Shown here: piece after piece, positions 38,722 through 48,879 of the stretch
How positions within the stretch are numbered: position 1 is the first letter of the stretch
How the letters are laid out: the number at the start of each line of letters is the position of its first letter
Source: Flavobacterium alvei
GTDB lineage: Bacteria > Bacteroidota > Bacteroidia > Flavobacteriales > Flavobacteriaceae
Direction: 5' to 3'
DNA length: 64,000 nucleotides
Assembly: GCF_002920895.1 (NCBI RefSeq)
Contig: NZ_PQVG01000002.1
Span: 62,001-126,000 of the forward strand
Notes under the pieces: model-generated
What the model was told of the DNA's origin: nothing
What the model saw: the letters and a program-made list of their open reading frames with translations, nothing else
Database searches by the model: none
Made by a program: the position numbers and the translations under genes

Positions 38722-39975
38722 ATGTTATTCGAAGATTTATCACTTTCAAAAAGTATTCAAAAGGCCGTATTTGAAGAAGGTTACACAAACCCCACTCCTA
38801 TTCAAGAACAAGCTATTCCATTAGTTTTGGCGGGAAAAGACTTGATAGGTTGCGCACAAACTGGCACTGGAAAAACAGCCGCTTTTGCGATTCCAATTAT
38901 CCATCAATTGCACCGAATTGTAGGTTCATCTAAAAAAGCCAAAGAAATTCGAGCCTTAATTGTTACTCCAACACGTGAATTAGCCGTTCAAATTGGACAA
39001 AGTTTTGACACTTATGGCAAATATACCAACTTGACCCAACTCACTATTTTTGGTGGTGTTTCACAAGTTCCTCAAGTAGATACGCTTCGCAAAGGAGTGG
39101 ATATTCTGATTGCAACTCCAGGAAGATTGCTCGATTTGCACAAACAAGGTTTTCTTGATTTTGACAGTTTACACACTTTGGTCCTAGACGAAGCCGATCA
39201 AATGCTAGATATGGGATTCATAAACGATGTTAAAAAAATCGTGAAACTAACTCCCAAAAACAGACAAACGCTATTGTTTTCAGCAACAATGCCCATTGCC
39301 ATTCGAGAATTGGCCGAAATGTTTTTGAAAGATCCCGAAAAAGTAGAAGTTTCTCCAGTTTCATCGACAGCCGAAAATGTAGAACAACACATTTATTTTG
39401 TCGAAAAAGGAGAAAAACGAAACTTGTTGTATCATTTGATCAAAAATCAAAACTTATCGGATGTATTGGTTTTTTCGAGAACCAAATACGGTGCTGATAA
39501 TGTGGTTAAAGCCTTGAGAAAAAAAGATATTCCTGCCGAAGCCATTCACGGTGACAAATCGCAAAATGCACGTCAAAGAGTTTTAGACGCCTTCAAGAAT
39601 AAAGAAGTTGGTGTTCTTGTAGCCACTGATATTGCAGCACGTGGAATTGATATTGATCAATTGCCTTATGTAATCAATTTTGATTTGCCTAATATTCCCG
39701 AAACCTATGTTCATAGAATTGGTCGAACAGGTCGTGCAGGAAATGAAGGAATCGCGATTTCTTTTTGTAGTAAAGACGAACAGCCCTACTGGAAAGACAT
39801 TCAAAAATTGATAAAAGTAGAGGTAAAAACCATATCTGATCATCCCTATCCTTGGCATTCAGGAAGTCCAGAAACAGCTCCTGCAACGGCTCAAAAAAAC
39901 TCTAACCGAAGCGGTGGAGCGCATAAATCTAGAAAGTCTAATGCTTCTAAACAAAACAAAAAACGCTGGTATTAA
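38722..39975 (+). CDS. DEAD-box RNA helicase (RhlE-like)
   Basis: A DEAD-box helicase of about 417 residues. The start MLFEDLSLSK at 38722 fits the family better than the upstream ATG at 38704. Motifs in order: Q motif (NPTPIQEQ), Walker A AQTGTGKT, PTRELA, TPGRLLD, VLDEADQMLD, FSATM, VFSRTK, ARGIDID and HRIGRTGRAG. The C-terminus is a basic Ser/Asn/Lys-rich tail after about residue 385, typical of RhlE-type cold-adaptation helicases that bind RNA. It is a single-gene unit, closed by a strong terminator. Confidence 0.95.
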   Translation: MLFEDLSLSKSIQKAVFEEGYTNPTPIQEQAIPLVLAGKDLIGCAQTGTGKTAAFAIPIIHQLHRIVGSSKKAKEIRALIVTPTRELAVQIGQSFDTYGKYTNLTQLTIFGGVSQVPQVDTLRKGVDILIATPGRLLDLHKQGFLDFDSLHTLVLDEADQMLDMGFINDVKKIVKLTPKNRQTLLFSATMPIAIRELAEMFLKDPEKVEVSPVSSTAENVEQHIYFVEKGEKRNLLYHLIKNQNLSDVLVFSRTKYGADNVVKALRKKDIPAEAIHGDKSQNARQRVLDAFKNKEVGVLVATDIAARGIDIDQLPYVINFDLPNIPETYVHRIGRTGRAGNEGIAISFCSKDEQPYWKDIQKLIKVEVKTISDHPYPWHSGSPETAPATAQKNSNRSGGAHKSRKSNASKQNKKRWY

Positions 39976-40004
39976 TTCGTTAGAATTCTATATTTCAGTT
40001 TCAA

Positions 40005-40046
40005 AAACACCGCTTTTAGTTGATTCTAAAAAGCGGTGTTTTTTTA
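40005..40046 (+). terminator. Terminator of the helicase gene
   Basis: A stem of about 15 bp (40005-40019 with 40026-40041, slightly unequal) around a short loop, followed by a T run, 30 bases after the stop codon. Confidence 0.85.
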
Positions 40047-40178
40047 TTTATAAATTAATAATAACTTTCTTATTTTCAGTATTTTAAATGTTAATTATGT
40101 GTTATCGTAAAGATAATTATTTCGAATAATTACTAACTTTATATAGTGATTTTTAAAACTTTTTAAATAATTAATATC

Positions 40179-40646
40179 ATGAAAACTTTAGTTAAAAAAG
40201 ACGGTATGTTTCCGTCATTAGAAAGCAAATCAATCCATAATTTTTTTGATGATTTTATTACAAAAGATTTATTTGATTGGACAGACCGAAATTTTGCAGC
40301 AATTGGTAGTAACCTGCCTTCTGTAAACTTAAAAGAAACGGATACTGAAATTGAAGTTGAACTAGCAGCTCCGGGAATGAAAAGAGAAGATTTCAAAGTT
40401 GAAGTAGATAATGATATGTTGATGATTTCCTCAGAAAAAGAAGAAAAAAAAGAAGAAGTAAGCAAAAAAGAAAACTTCATCCGAAGAGAGTTTAATTACC
40501 AATCTTTCAGCAGAACGTTTAGTTTACCCGAAACTATTGATGAAAACAAAATAGAAGCCAATTATAAAGACGGAATTCTTCATGTTGTGGTAGGAAAAAA
40601 AGAAGGTGCAAAAAAAAGAACCCTAAAATCTATTCCTATCCAATAG
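40179..40646 (+). CDS. Hsp20/alpha-crystallin small heat-shock protein
   Basis: A 155-residue ATP-independent holdase. The alpha-crystallin domain spans about 45-145, beginning PSVNLKETDTEIEVELAAPG, with the family motif ANYKDGILHVVV near the end. The C-terminus carries an IPIQ version of the I-x-I/V motif used in oligomer assembly (residues 152-155). It is a monocistronic gene between two terminators. No CIRCE or other heat-shock operator was recognised upstream. Confidence 0.95.
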   Translation: MKTLVKKDGMFPSLESKSIHNFFDDFITKDLFDWTDRNFAAIGSNLPSVNLKETDTEIEVELAAPGMKREDFKVEVDNDMLMISSEKEEKKEEVSKKENFIRREFNYQSFSRTFSLPETIDENKIEANYKDGILHVVVGKKEGAKKRTLKSIPIQ

Positions 40647-40675
40647 AAAGGAACCAATACAATTATATCATTAAC

Positions 40676-40715
40676 CCAAAACCGCTGTCAATAAACAGCG
40701 GTTTTGGTTTTTTTT
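40676..40715. terminator. Terminator between hsp20 and the convergent kinase gene
   Basis: A perfect 13-bp stem (40676-40688 with 40695-40707) and a 6-base loop, then eight T on the plus strand. The convergent histidine kinase stop codon (40688-40690) is inside the hairpin, so the kinase gene's last codons double as terminator. Confidence 0.85.
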
Positions 40716-42898
40716 ATTTGTTCATTCATCACCTGAAATAGCTTTAAGGACTCGAAAGGTTTTATCAAAATATCATTCATTCCGGCTTCTATAGCTTCTT
40801 CGGTAATTTCATCTTTGGCAAAAGCCGTCAAAGCAATTATGGGTGTATGAATGCCCTTGCTTCGAATTTTTCGGGTGGTTTCAAAACCGCTAATTAGTGG
40901 CATATTTATGTCCATCAAGATAATGTCAAAAACATCTTTTTCTAATACATCCAAAGCTTGCAATCCATCATCTACGATAAAACAACTGCAATTGTTTTTT
41001 TCGATAATTTTCTTGGTGATGGTTTGATTGATTTTATTGTCTTCTACTACCAAAACCTTAAATAATTGTCCAGAACTTAAATCGACTTTTATATTATTGA
41101 TAATTTCGTTAGTCTTGTTTGAGTCATGTTCAAAGGCAATTGTAAATATAAAAGTGGTGCCAATTCCTACTTGACTTTCGAGGGTAATTTGACTATTAAA
41201 CAATCCCAACAATCTTTTTACGATGGCTAAGCCCAATCCTGTTCCTTGATAGTCGTTGTCGTTTCGTCCTACTTGAACAAATTTCTCAAAAATCCGATCT
41301 TGGTCTGCTGCATCAATTCCTACTCCATTATCAGAAACTTGAAATTCTATATGATGTAAATTATCTTCTACTTTAACCAAATTTGCACTAAGAATTACTT
41401 CGCCATTATTGGTAAATTTTAGCGCATTGCTCACTAAATTCATCAATATTTGAGCCAATCGCAGCTTATCGCCAATTAGATATTCAGGAATAGCAGGGTC
41501 TATTTTTACTGATATTATATTCTTATGGCTTTGAGCAATAAAAGACAGTGCATTTTTTACTAAATGAATTTCATCCGAAACGTTAAACGCTAAACTTTCA
41601 AGGATAATTTTGTTTTCTTCGATTTTATTAATTTGCAAAATGTCGTTCACCAAGGATAATAAATAACGTGCCGAAAATTTAAGCGAACCCAAATGGGGAC
41701 TTTTCGCCAGTTCTTTATGCTCGTCTAACAACAAATTAGTTATACCAATAACGCCGTAAAGAGGAGTTCGCAATTCATGACTTATTGTGGATAAAAATTG
41801 GGTTTTGGCTTGAGATGCTTCTATGGCTTTGTCTTTTGCAATAATTAATTGTTCGTTTGCCAATGTGAGGTCGTAATTAATCTTCTTCTTGAAATTGAAG
41901 TTTTTGTATAGCGAAACCAATAAAAGCAATAATACTAGGAATACAATGATAAATAAAATTACTATCACACGAGATTTATGGAGACTTTGGGATTGTAATT
42001 CTATTTCTGTTTCAACTTTGTCAATTTCTCTTTTGTATTCGTCTAATTCGAGATTTATTCCTGCTACATTGGCTTTTTTGAGAAGGTCATCGTTATAAAT
42101 TTCATCAGAGATTTTATTATAAATTACTAAGTTTTCATAGGCCTTTTTGTACTCTCCTTTTTTAAATAAAAACTTGGAATATTCTTGGTGTGAAAAAGAC
42201 AAATCTCCCTTATTTCCCAATTTATTTCCTAAATTTATGGCTGTCAAAAAATAGTTTTCGCCCTTAGCAAAATCGCCTTTGTGACCGGAATACATTCCGT
42301 TGAGCATATTGAGTATTATAATTAAGGATTTATCACTAAACTTAGCTTGATATTTGTTGATGTATTCTAGATATGGCAATCCATTTTCATATTGATCAAT
42401 ATCAAAATAGGCCCAAGCAATATTGAGTTTCGTAAATACAATTTGGCTTGTATCGGCAGCTTTTTGGCTGTATTCTAAAGATTTTTTATAAAATTCTATC
42501 CCTTTTTCATATTGTTTTTTTTCAAAACAATAGACGTTCCCCAAATTATTATTGATGAAATTTTTAATGGTATCGTTTTCGGAATTATTAGCAAAAGTCA
42601 ACCCTTTTTCATACAATGAAATTGCTTTGTCAACCTCCGATAATTGTTCGAAATTGGCTGCAATCAAATTATAAGAAGTTGCAATAAGATAATCATCATT
42701 AATGACTGTTGCATAATGCAAACTCCATCTTGCGGTTTCTAACGATTTTTCGAATTTCTCTGAATTGAGGTATTGAACTGCCCGTTTTGTAGCTTTCCGT
42801 ATTTCTTTTTTAGAAGGGTTTTGGGTTTGTGCAAATGATACATTGCCGAAAAAATTCAGCCAAAAAAGAAACGATAAAACGAAACGAATTTTATGCAT
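40688..42898 (-). CDS. Hybrid histidine kinase with TPR sensor
   Basis: About 736 residues from MHKIRFVLS at 42898 (an ATG at 42913 is also in frame). Signal peptide, about six tetratricopeptide repeats in the periplasm (about 40-290), one membrane helix (about 309-330), HisKA with SHELRTPLYG (about 374), HATPase with DNGVGID and GTGLGLA, then a C-terminal receiver with acceptor Asp in LMDINMPLISG (about 663). There is no DNA-binding output, so a separate response regulator or phosphotransfer protein must exist elsewhere. It stands alone, convergent to hsp20. Confidence 0.93.
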   Translation of the reverse strand: MHKIRFVLSFLFWLNFFGNVSFAQTQNPSKKEIRKATKRAVQYLNSEKFEKSLETARWSLHYATVINDDYLIATSYNLIAANFEQLSEVDKAISLYEKGLTFANNSENDTIKNFINNNLGNVYCFEKKQYEKGIEFYKKSLEYSQKAADTSQIVFTKLNIAWAYFDIDQYENGLPYLEYINKYQAKFSDKSLIIILNMLNGMYSGHKGDFAKGENYFLTAINLGNKLGNKGDLSFSHQEYSKFLFKKGEYKKAYENLVIYNKISDEIYNDDLLKKANVAGINLELDEYKREIDKVETEIELQSQSLHKSRVIVILFIIVFLVLLLLLVSLYKNFNFKKKINYDLTLANEQLIIAKDKAIEASQAKTQFLSTISHELRTPLYGVIGITNLLLDEHKELAKSPHLGSLKFSARYLLSLVNDILQINKIEENKIILESLAFNVSDEIHLVKNALSFIAQSHKNIISVKIDPAIPEYLIGDKLRLAQILMNLVSNALKFTNNGEVILSANLVKVEDNLHHIEFQVSDNGVGIDAADQDRIFEKFVQVGRNDNDYQGTGLGLAIVKRLLGLFNSQITLESQVGIGTTFIFTIAFEHDSNKTNEIINNIKVDLSSGQLFKVLVVEDNKINQTITKKIIEKNNCSCFIVDDGLQALDVLEKDVFDIILMDINMPLISGFETTRKIRSKGIHTPIIALTAFAKDEITEEAIEAGMNDILIKPFESLKLFQVMNEQIKKTKTAVY

Positions 42899-43056
42899 AT
42901 GTATCAAAATCATTTCAAATATACAGCATAAAAATGTATTAGAACTATTTAAATAGAGATATTTATAGGTTATTCCCTAATTATAATGATTAAAAATACC
43001 TTTCATTGGTTGAACGTAGAACGTAGAACAAAAAAGATTGCTCCTCATAAAACAAT

Positions 43057-43083
43057 CTATTTCTTCTTGGTTGCAAAATTTTG
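43057..43083 (-). repeat. Duplicated 3' end of the beta-barrel gene
   Basis: On the minus strand these 27 bases encode QNFATKKK and a stop. The beta-barrel gene at 45340 ends with the same residues and nearly the same bases (three differences). The copy follows the thioredoxin-domain gene directly, so that gene is bracketed by a direct repeat. Confidence 0.75.
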
Positions 43084-43085
43084 CA

Positions 43086-45302
43086 TTATTTATATTTTTC
43101 AAGAATACCATTCAATAAATAAGTAAAATTATGCATCGGGAATTTATCATTGACGACTTCTCCTTTTTTATCAACCACAATATATCTTGGTATGCCATTG
43201 AATTTGAATAGTTGGCGTAAACGATTGTAATCATCTGAAGATAATCGATAAATGTTTTCTAGCTCTTGTTCTTTGACAAATTTATCATAAGATTCAGCTG
43301 GAGATTGGCTTTCATCAGTAATGAATACAAACTCAAAATCGGTATTGTCTTTATATTTCTTTCTCGTTTCTTTCATTTGTTTTATAGTGGCAACACAAGG
43401 TCCACAAGTTGTTGCCCAAAAATCAATAAATAGTATTTTCCCCTTATGCTTGTTTATAATATTTTTGAAAATATCGGTGGCTTTACCTTCTGGTAATTTA
43501 TTTGAAAAAGCTGTCGCATTAATTTTTACTTTATGATTCAAGTTACCCTCCAAAGGACTGTTTTCAAAGGAGTTAATTGGAAATTGTTGGTTCACAATTC
43601 TTTCTCCTTCTTGTTTTAAAAATGGATTAGTAATATCTTTTTGCAATTCGTTCCAATAGTTATGGGCATTTTCAGCATTGCTTCTTTTTATATCAAAATC
43701 AAGTGCTCTTATTTTTATTATTTCGTAAACTAGGTTTTTTTCTAAATGAAATACGTTTTTAACAATTGAATCCTTTAATTGCCACTTTTCCATAGAAACT
43801 TTTTCTGATTGTAACTTGTTAAATGGTTCAACATATTTTTTGTTATAGGCCTTTAATCCGTTTTTGTAGGACTCACTTAATAGCTTTTCAAACTCTTGAT
43901 AAGCTTCGTATGAATTAAAGGTCTTATTTTTTTGACTTTCTATTAATACTTTATCATTTTCTGTAACAACAATTTTCTCGTCTTCTAAATATTTCTCAAG
44001 AGTTTTTTCTGGTTTAAAGCTATTTTCAATTGGCTTAGGTTTTGGATAAACTAAGATTGGTTTAGAAAACTCAAATCGATTGACAAAAGTTGAAAACTCT
44101 TTTATTGTCAAAAGACTTTGGTCGTTAAGATTTATTTCTTTTAAAAAATCAAAATAATCATTTTCTACTGGTATTTTTAAAATTGGATTGATAGAATCTT
44201 CTTTTGCATAATAATCTCTATTGCTCACAAAATCAAATAGATGATTGGCGTGTTCTAAGTCTATTTTGTTTTTTAGTAAAACAGATGCTTTATCAGATAT
44301 TGAATTGTTTTTTAGATAACTTGCTAAATTGTCTTTGCTCTTTTTATAGTCAATAGCTTCCTGTTCTTTGAATGCTTGAGGCGAAATTGTTTTTATTTTG
44401 TTAGTAAATGATTTATAGTCAAATGGGGTAGAATTATATCCAAGTAAGTCTTCATTTATTTTTGCTACCGGTCCTTTAAATGTTATGTTTTTGAAATTAT
44501 GGCGTGTTTTTCGCATTCTATCGGCATACAAAAACTCATCCCAATCTAAAATCATCGCAATAGTCTGCTCTGGTTCAATATAAAAATTAATGACCTGTTT
44601 GTTCATAACCAAATAAGAATAAGTAGCATTTGTCAACGGAATATCGCCTTCGAAACGACCATCAGGATGAATTTCAATAACTACTGGGTAATCTTCTCTT
44701 GTAATTTCATTTCCTGCATATAGAATCCCTGTTTTGAAACCCAACCGAACATCGTAGCCCTTGATATATCCAATCAATCTGCCAGTTGTTTTGTTAAAGA
44801 ACTGTGGAGAATTAAAACTTGACAATGGTTTTTTGGTTACTTTTTTAAGTTCATTATCCATCCATTTCGAAACAGATTCAGGTATTTCTTTAAATTTGGT
44901 TGACTTTGCAGTTCCTTCTATCAATGAAACTCCAAAAATTTCATTATTATAATCAATCTTTTTTACAGCTTCATTTATCGGAGGAAATAGTAGTACAATT
45001 GTTTTTTCTCCTGATTCAGGCATTGTTATCTTATCACCCAATTTGGCACCTTCAATACCAACTATATTTATTTTAGCTCCATTATCACATTGAATAAAAA
45101 CATCTTTTTCAAACTGTACCCACCAATTTGGCAAGAAAATAGTATGAATATGTATTCTTGTTTCATTATCATTCCATTCAATTTTTGAAATATGTGTTAT
45201 TCCACTGCTAGAAACTTCAAATGCTGGGTTTTCAATCACTCGTTGCCCAAATGTGTTTGAACTTAATAATGCTAAAAAGATAATTAATAGGGTTGTTTTC
45301 AT
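43086..45302 (-). CDS. Exported thioredoxin-domain (TlpA-like) protein
   Basis: About 738 residues from MKTTLLIIFL at 45302, which begins a clear signal peptide ending FGQ20; a longer frame to 45329 adds a poor start. The first 600 residues form a large alpha/beta region of unknown fold, including a SusD-free segment similar to the N-terminal part of bacteroidotal TlpA proteins. The last 150 residues are a TlpA/AhpC thioredoxin domain with the redox pair in ATTCGPCVATI (about 632) and the cis-Pro region GIPRYIVVD. Probably a periplasmic disulfide reductase. It lies 37 bases after the beta-barrel gene and is likely co-transcribed. Confidence 0.88.
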   Translation of the reverse strand: MKTTLLIIFLALLSSNTFGQRVIENPAFEVSSSGITHISKIEWNDNETRIHIHTIFLPNWWVQFEKDVFIQCDNGAKINIVGIEGAKLGDKITMPESGEKTIVLLFPPINEAVKKIDYNNEIFGVSLIEGTAKSTKFKEIPESVSKWMDNELKKVTKKPLSSFNSPQFFNKTTGRLIGYIKGYDVRLGFKTGILYAGNEITREDYPVVIEIHPDGRFEGDIPLTNATYSYLVMNKQVINFYIEPEQTIAMILDWDEFLYADRMRKTRHNFKNITFKGPVAKINEDLLGYNSTPFDYKSFTNKIKTISPQAFKEQEAIDYKKSKDNLASYLKNNSISDKASVLLKNKIDLEHANHLFDFVSNRDYYAKEDSINPILKIPVENDYFDFLKEINLNDQSLLTIKEFSTFVNRFEFSKPILVYPKPKPIENSFKPEKTLEKYLEDEKIVVTENDKVLIESQKNKTFNSYEAYQEFEKLLSESYKNGLKAYNKKYVEPFNKLQSEKVSMEKWQLKDSIVKNVFHLEKNLVYEIIKIRALDFDIKRSNAENAHNYWNELQKDITNPFLKQEGERIVNQQFPINSFENSPLEGNLNHKVKINATAFSNKLPEGKATDIFKNIINKHKGKILFIDFWATTCGPCVATIKQMKETRKKYKDNTDFEFVFITDESQSPAESYDKFVKEQELENIYRLSSDDYNRLRQLFKFNGIPRYIVVDKKGEVVNDKFPMHNFTYLLNGILEKYK

Positions 45303-45339
45303 AGTTAGTCGGTTAATTAAGGTTATCATCTACAATGGA

Positions 45340-48063
45340 TTACTTCTTTTTGGTTGCAAAATTTTGAAATTTATATAGTAAAGAGAACATTGCATAGCGT
45401 TTGAGCACCGTGTTTTCTGAATCGATAACTGCCGTTGGCGTGATGTATCTTGAAGCGCTTTGGTTTTGGTCGAGTACATCATACACTTTAACTTTTAAAC
45501 TGATGTCTTTTGTAAATTCATAGGACAAACTGATGTTCCAGAGGTAAAAATCTTTTTTGTAGCCTGGCGAAATATTCGAATTATAAGAGTAGCCAAAATC
45601 ATTTCCAAAAATCCATTTTTTTGGCCATTTGCTGGTGGTTTCAATTTTGGCATTGTGAAATCTATTCGCACTTGAGGCTATCGAGCTATTATCATAAGTG
45701 GTGCTGTTGTAATTAAAAGTATAAGAAGGTCTAATAGTCAACAATTCGCCATAATCGTAAGACAATCTGAAACTGGGCGACAATCCTAATGTTTTGGCTT
45801 CAAACAATTGAATGTTGGTATATCCTTTATCTAAATAGTAATTAGCATACAAGCCTAAATCTAGTCCAAAAGAATGCGCTTCCTTTTTAAAGGTTTTCTG
45901 CCAATTTGCCCCTAAATAACTGGTGAATGTTCCTGCGATATTGGTGTAAGTGGTTATTTGTCTTCCATTTTTGTCATAGATAGAAGTGTTAATAATTTTA
46001 TTGTCATTGTAAGTTGTGCCTGTGTATATATAATAACCTGAACGGGACTTATAGTCATAATCAGAAAAATTTAGGTTCAAATAATGCGATTTACCTGCTT
46101 CTAAATTAGGGTTTCCTGTATAACTATTCAGCGGATTGTCTATGTCTTGCACTGGCAAAAGTTGGTAGGCTTTGGGAATCGAAAATCTACGATCATAAAA
46201 CAGATACAGTCCTTTGGTTTTTGAAAAACGATAACTTCCGTTTATGGTTGCGTCTGGAATGATGTAATTTTTTCTCAAATCGGTTACTGTTCCTGTATAT
46301 AACGAATGATTGTCTAAAGTAATCATATATGTTCCGGTCGAAAATCTAAAATTGAATTTCTTTTTATTGATGCTAAAACCTGCTTTTGGAGCTATTTGAA
46401 ATTTGGTAGAAGTGGTAAAACTACTATATAAATCATTCAAATCATTGTAAGAATCGGTAGTAGAATCTAAGTCGAAAGTTTTTTTGTCGTCAGTAGTTTT
46501 TTCCCAATCCGAAAGCAATTGTACATTTATGGTCAACGAATCCGTTACAGGTTCAGAATATTGTAAGTTGCCCGAATACAATTGCTTTTGATTTACAGTT
46601 TTAACATTTTGGTCGCGAATCACGTTTTTATCAGGATCTAAAATAATCAAGGTTGTTTGGTTCACAAACGAATTTGAATCGGAATTGGTATTGTCAGTCT
46701 TTACATTAGCCGTAAAATACCTTCCTTTTCTTTTCATTGTTTTAAAAAGTGAAATGTCGTTTACAAAATTGGTTTTATCGGTTTCATCTGCATTTGTTCC
46801 ATCGGATTGATTGATCAATTGGTTGTCTTCATTCCAAGTTTTACTATCGTATTCCGAATGCGATTGGCTCAAACCTTTCACTATTTTAGGTCTGAACAAT
46901 AATTTGGTCTTTGGATTGATTTCGTATTCAAAATTGAAATCGAAGTTATGATCCGTAGTTTCTCTATTCGACTCCGAATTAGATTCGGTTCTATTGGTTG
47001 TATCTGGTAACAAATTCAAAGCTGATGATTTGTTTTTATTTTCAGAATCCATATTGGTAAAATAGTAATTCCCGTTGCTTTTGTTTCCTTTAAACCATTC
47101 GTCGGCATAATTCAAACCTATCAAATTTGACTTGATGATGCCACTTCCTCCTCCTACTCTTGGTGCTCTAGAACCATTATTTCGTCCGCCACCCATATTG
47201 TCGAAAACCTCGTCCATCGAAAAGCCTGTGGCATTGATATTGTTGGCCGAACTCAAAAAGCTAATGCGTCTTTTGTCCTTGAAAGAACTCATCAAAGCAC
47301 TTCCTTCATAGCGTTCATTGGTTCCGTAACCCGCCAAGAGTTTTCCGAAAAAACCTTTGTTTTTGTCTTTTTCAATCGTCAAATTAATACTTGATTTATC
47401 CGAAGTCGATGTTTGTTTGGTAAACTTTTCTTCTTCGGTTTTGGTGTCTGAAACTTGTACTTTTTTGATTATTTCGGCTGGTAAATTCTGGAGTGCCACT
47501 TTTCCGTCTTCGCCAAAAAAAGATTTTCCGTTGACCAATATTTGGTTTACTTCCTTACCATTGACCATAATTTTCTTGTCTGCATCAATCGTTACTCCAG
47601 GCAATTGTCGCAATAAAGCTTCTACATTGGCATCGGGACGCAATTTGAACGAAGCCGCATTAAACTCTAATGTATCTTTTTTGACTTTTACAGGCGGAGC
47701 CATTCCTTTGATCACTACTTCGTTGAGTTCATTTATTTTTTCGGTCAAATACAGTGAACCAAAATCCTTGTTGGCATTTATTTTTTCGATCTTTTGGGAG
47801 AATTCCTGATAACCTTCGGCAGCAATTTTCAGAATAAGATTTTCAAGTATTTTCTTGGTTTCTAATTTAAAACTTCCTTTGACATCGGAAATCGTATAAT
47901 CAACCACCGAAGAATCTTTGGCACGAATCAAGTAAATCGTGGCCGATTCTATGGGAATTTGGGTTTTGTCTTTTAGGATTTTGCCAGTTAAAGAAATGTT
48001 GCCCTGTGCGAATGAAGAAAAGAAACATAATAAGGTAAAAAAGAAGCTGAAAATTACTTTCAT
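45340..48063 (-). CDS. TonB-dependent receptor-like outer-membrane beta-barrel protein
   Basis: About 907 residues from MKVIFSFFFT at 48063, giving a signal peptide ending FAQ. A carboxypeptidase-like regulatory domain (about 23-105) and a plug-like domain with LRQLPGVTIDADKKIMVNGKE-type sequence (about 150-200) precede an OMP_b-brl_3-type barrel. There is no SusD partner, and the Asn/Ser-rich barrel is typical of peptide- or protein-related receptors in flavobacteria. The C-terminal residues are QNFATKKK, not the usual final Phe. It pairs with the thioredoxin-domain gene downstream, an arrangement seen repeatedly in Bacteroidota. Confidence 0.88.
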   Translation of the reverse strand: MKVIFSFFFTLLCFFSSFAQGNISLTGKILKDKTQIPIESATIYLIRAKDSSVVDYTISDVKGSFKLETKKILENLILKIAAEGYQEFSQKIEKINANKDFGSLYLTEKINELNEVVIKGMAPPVKVKKDTLEFNAASFKLRPDANVEALLRQLPGVTIDADKKIMVNGKEVNQILVNGKSFFGEDGKVALQNLPAEIIKKVQVSDTKTEEEKFTKQTSTSDKSSINLTIEKDKNKGFFGKLLAGYGTNERYEGSALMSSFKDKRRISFLSSANNINATGFSMDEVFDNMGGGRNNGSRAPRVGGGSGIIKSNLIGLNYADEWFKGNKSNGNYYFTNMDSENKNKSSALNLLPDTTNRTESNSESNRETTDHNFDFNFEYEINPKTKLLFRPKIVKGLSQSHSEYDSKTWNEDNQLINQSDGTNADETDKTNFVNDISLFKTMKRKGRYFTANVKTDNTNSDSNSFVNQTTLIILDPDKNVIRDQNVKTVNQKQLYSGNLQYSEPVTDSLTINVQLLSDWEKTTDDKKTFDLDSTTDSYNDLNDLYSSFTTSTKFQIAPKAGFSINKKKFNFRFSTGTYMITLDNHSLYTGTVTDLRKNYIIPDATINGSYRFSKTKGLYLFYDRRFSIPKAYQLLPVQDIDNPLNSYTGNPNLEAGKSHYLNLNFSDYDYKSRSGYYIYTGTTYNDNKIINTSIYDKNGRQITTYTNIAGTFTSYLGANWQKTFKKEAHSFGLDLGLYANYYLDKGYTNIQLFEAKTLGLSPSFRLSYDYGELLTIRPSYTFNYNSTTYDNSSIASSANRFHNAKIETTSKWPKKWIFGNDFGYSYNSNISPGYKKDFYLWNISLSYEFTKDISLKVKVYDVLDQNQSASRYITPTAVIDSENTVLKRYAMFSLLYKFQNFATKKK

Positions 48064-48183
48064 ATAATTTGTATTGGCTGTTGATAAAGGAAATAGGAAT
48101 TCTTTGTAAGTTTTTAACCACTTCAAAATTAATGTTTGATTCAGAAAAAAATTACAATTAAAAGTTAAAAATTAGGTTTTAAA

Positions 48184-48879
48184 TCAATTTTTTAAATCAA
48201 CCATTTGAAGATAGCTTGATTTATCCACATCAAGGTTCAACTTTCCATCCATAGAAAATTTTACATCCGAGTCATTTTTTACCGTTCCTGAGATACTGTT
48301 TATTTTATTTTTTGATTTTAATTCCAGTTGACTTTTATCGAGTTCAACGACCATCGCATTTAGTTTCTCGCAATCAAAATTGATACGAGAGTTTTTAGCT
48401 ATCAATTTGATATAATTTGAATTGTTGTTTTGGCAAACCAACTCGGCATCATTCATCTTGACAAAAAGGGAATCTACCTGATAACCCGACAGAAATACAA
48501 GTGAATTTTCTTTGGCAACAAAATGTTTTACATTTTCACAAAAAACATTAGCCATAAATTTGGCTCGAGGTAATTTGTTACGGTCTCGTTTAACCCCAAA
48601 AACAAAAAGAGTGTCATTTCGAACCACAAAAGAAGAAAATCGAGGTTGTTTTGTTTTAAAAAAACTTTGAACAATTTTTCTTTCGGAACCATTTATCAAA
48701 TGAATTTGTGCATCAGATTCCGCAACTACAACTGAAAAAGGAGGAAGTGGTTTTACTTGTTCTATAAAATTATGGGTATCATAATATTCGACATAGTATT
48801 TGGATCCGATATATAATGCGATAATTCCACTAAAAAGGAAAATCAAAAAAGCGATAAATATTTTGTTAGATGTTTTCAT
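48184..48879 (-). CDS. Single-pass membrane protein with beta-helical, DUF2807-like domain
   Basis: A 231-residue protein: one N-terminal membrane helix (about 8-28), then a domain of short regular beta strands (VVRNDTLFVFG, VKMNDAELVCQ, LIAKNSRINFD, VELDKSQLELK), like the GIN/DUF2807 putative adhesin fold. Its start overlaps the GntR gene stop by 14 bases, so it is the last gene of the ABC/GntR operon. Function unknown; an envelope-stress or membrane-associated role fits the context. Confidence 0.8.
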   Translation of the reverse strand: MKTSNKIFIAFLIFLFSGIIALYIGSKYYVEYYDTHNFIEQVKPLPPFSVVVAESDAQIHLINGSERKIVQSFFKTKQPRFSSFVVRNDTLFVFGVKRDRNKLPRAKFMANVFCENVKHFVAKENSLVFLSGYQVDSLFVKMNDAELVCQNNNSNYIKLIAKNSRINFDCEKLNAMVVELDKSQLELKSKNKINSISGTVKNDSDVKFSMDGKLNLDVDKSSYLQMVDLKN

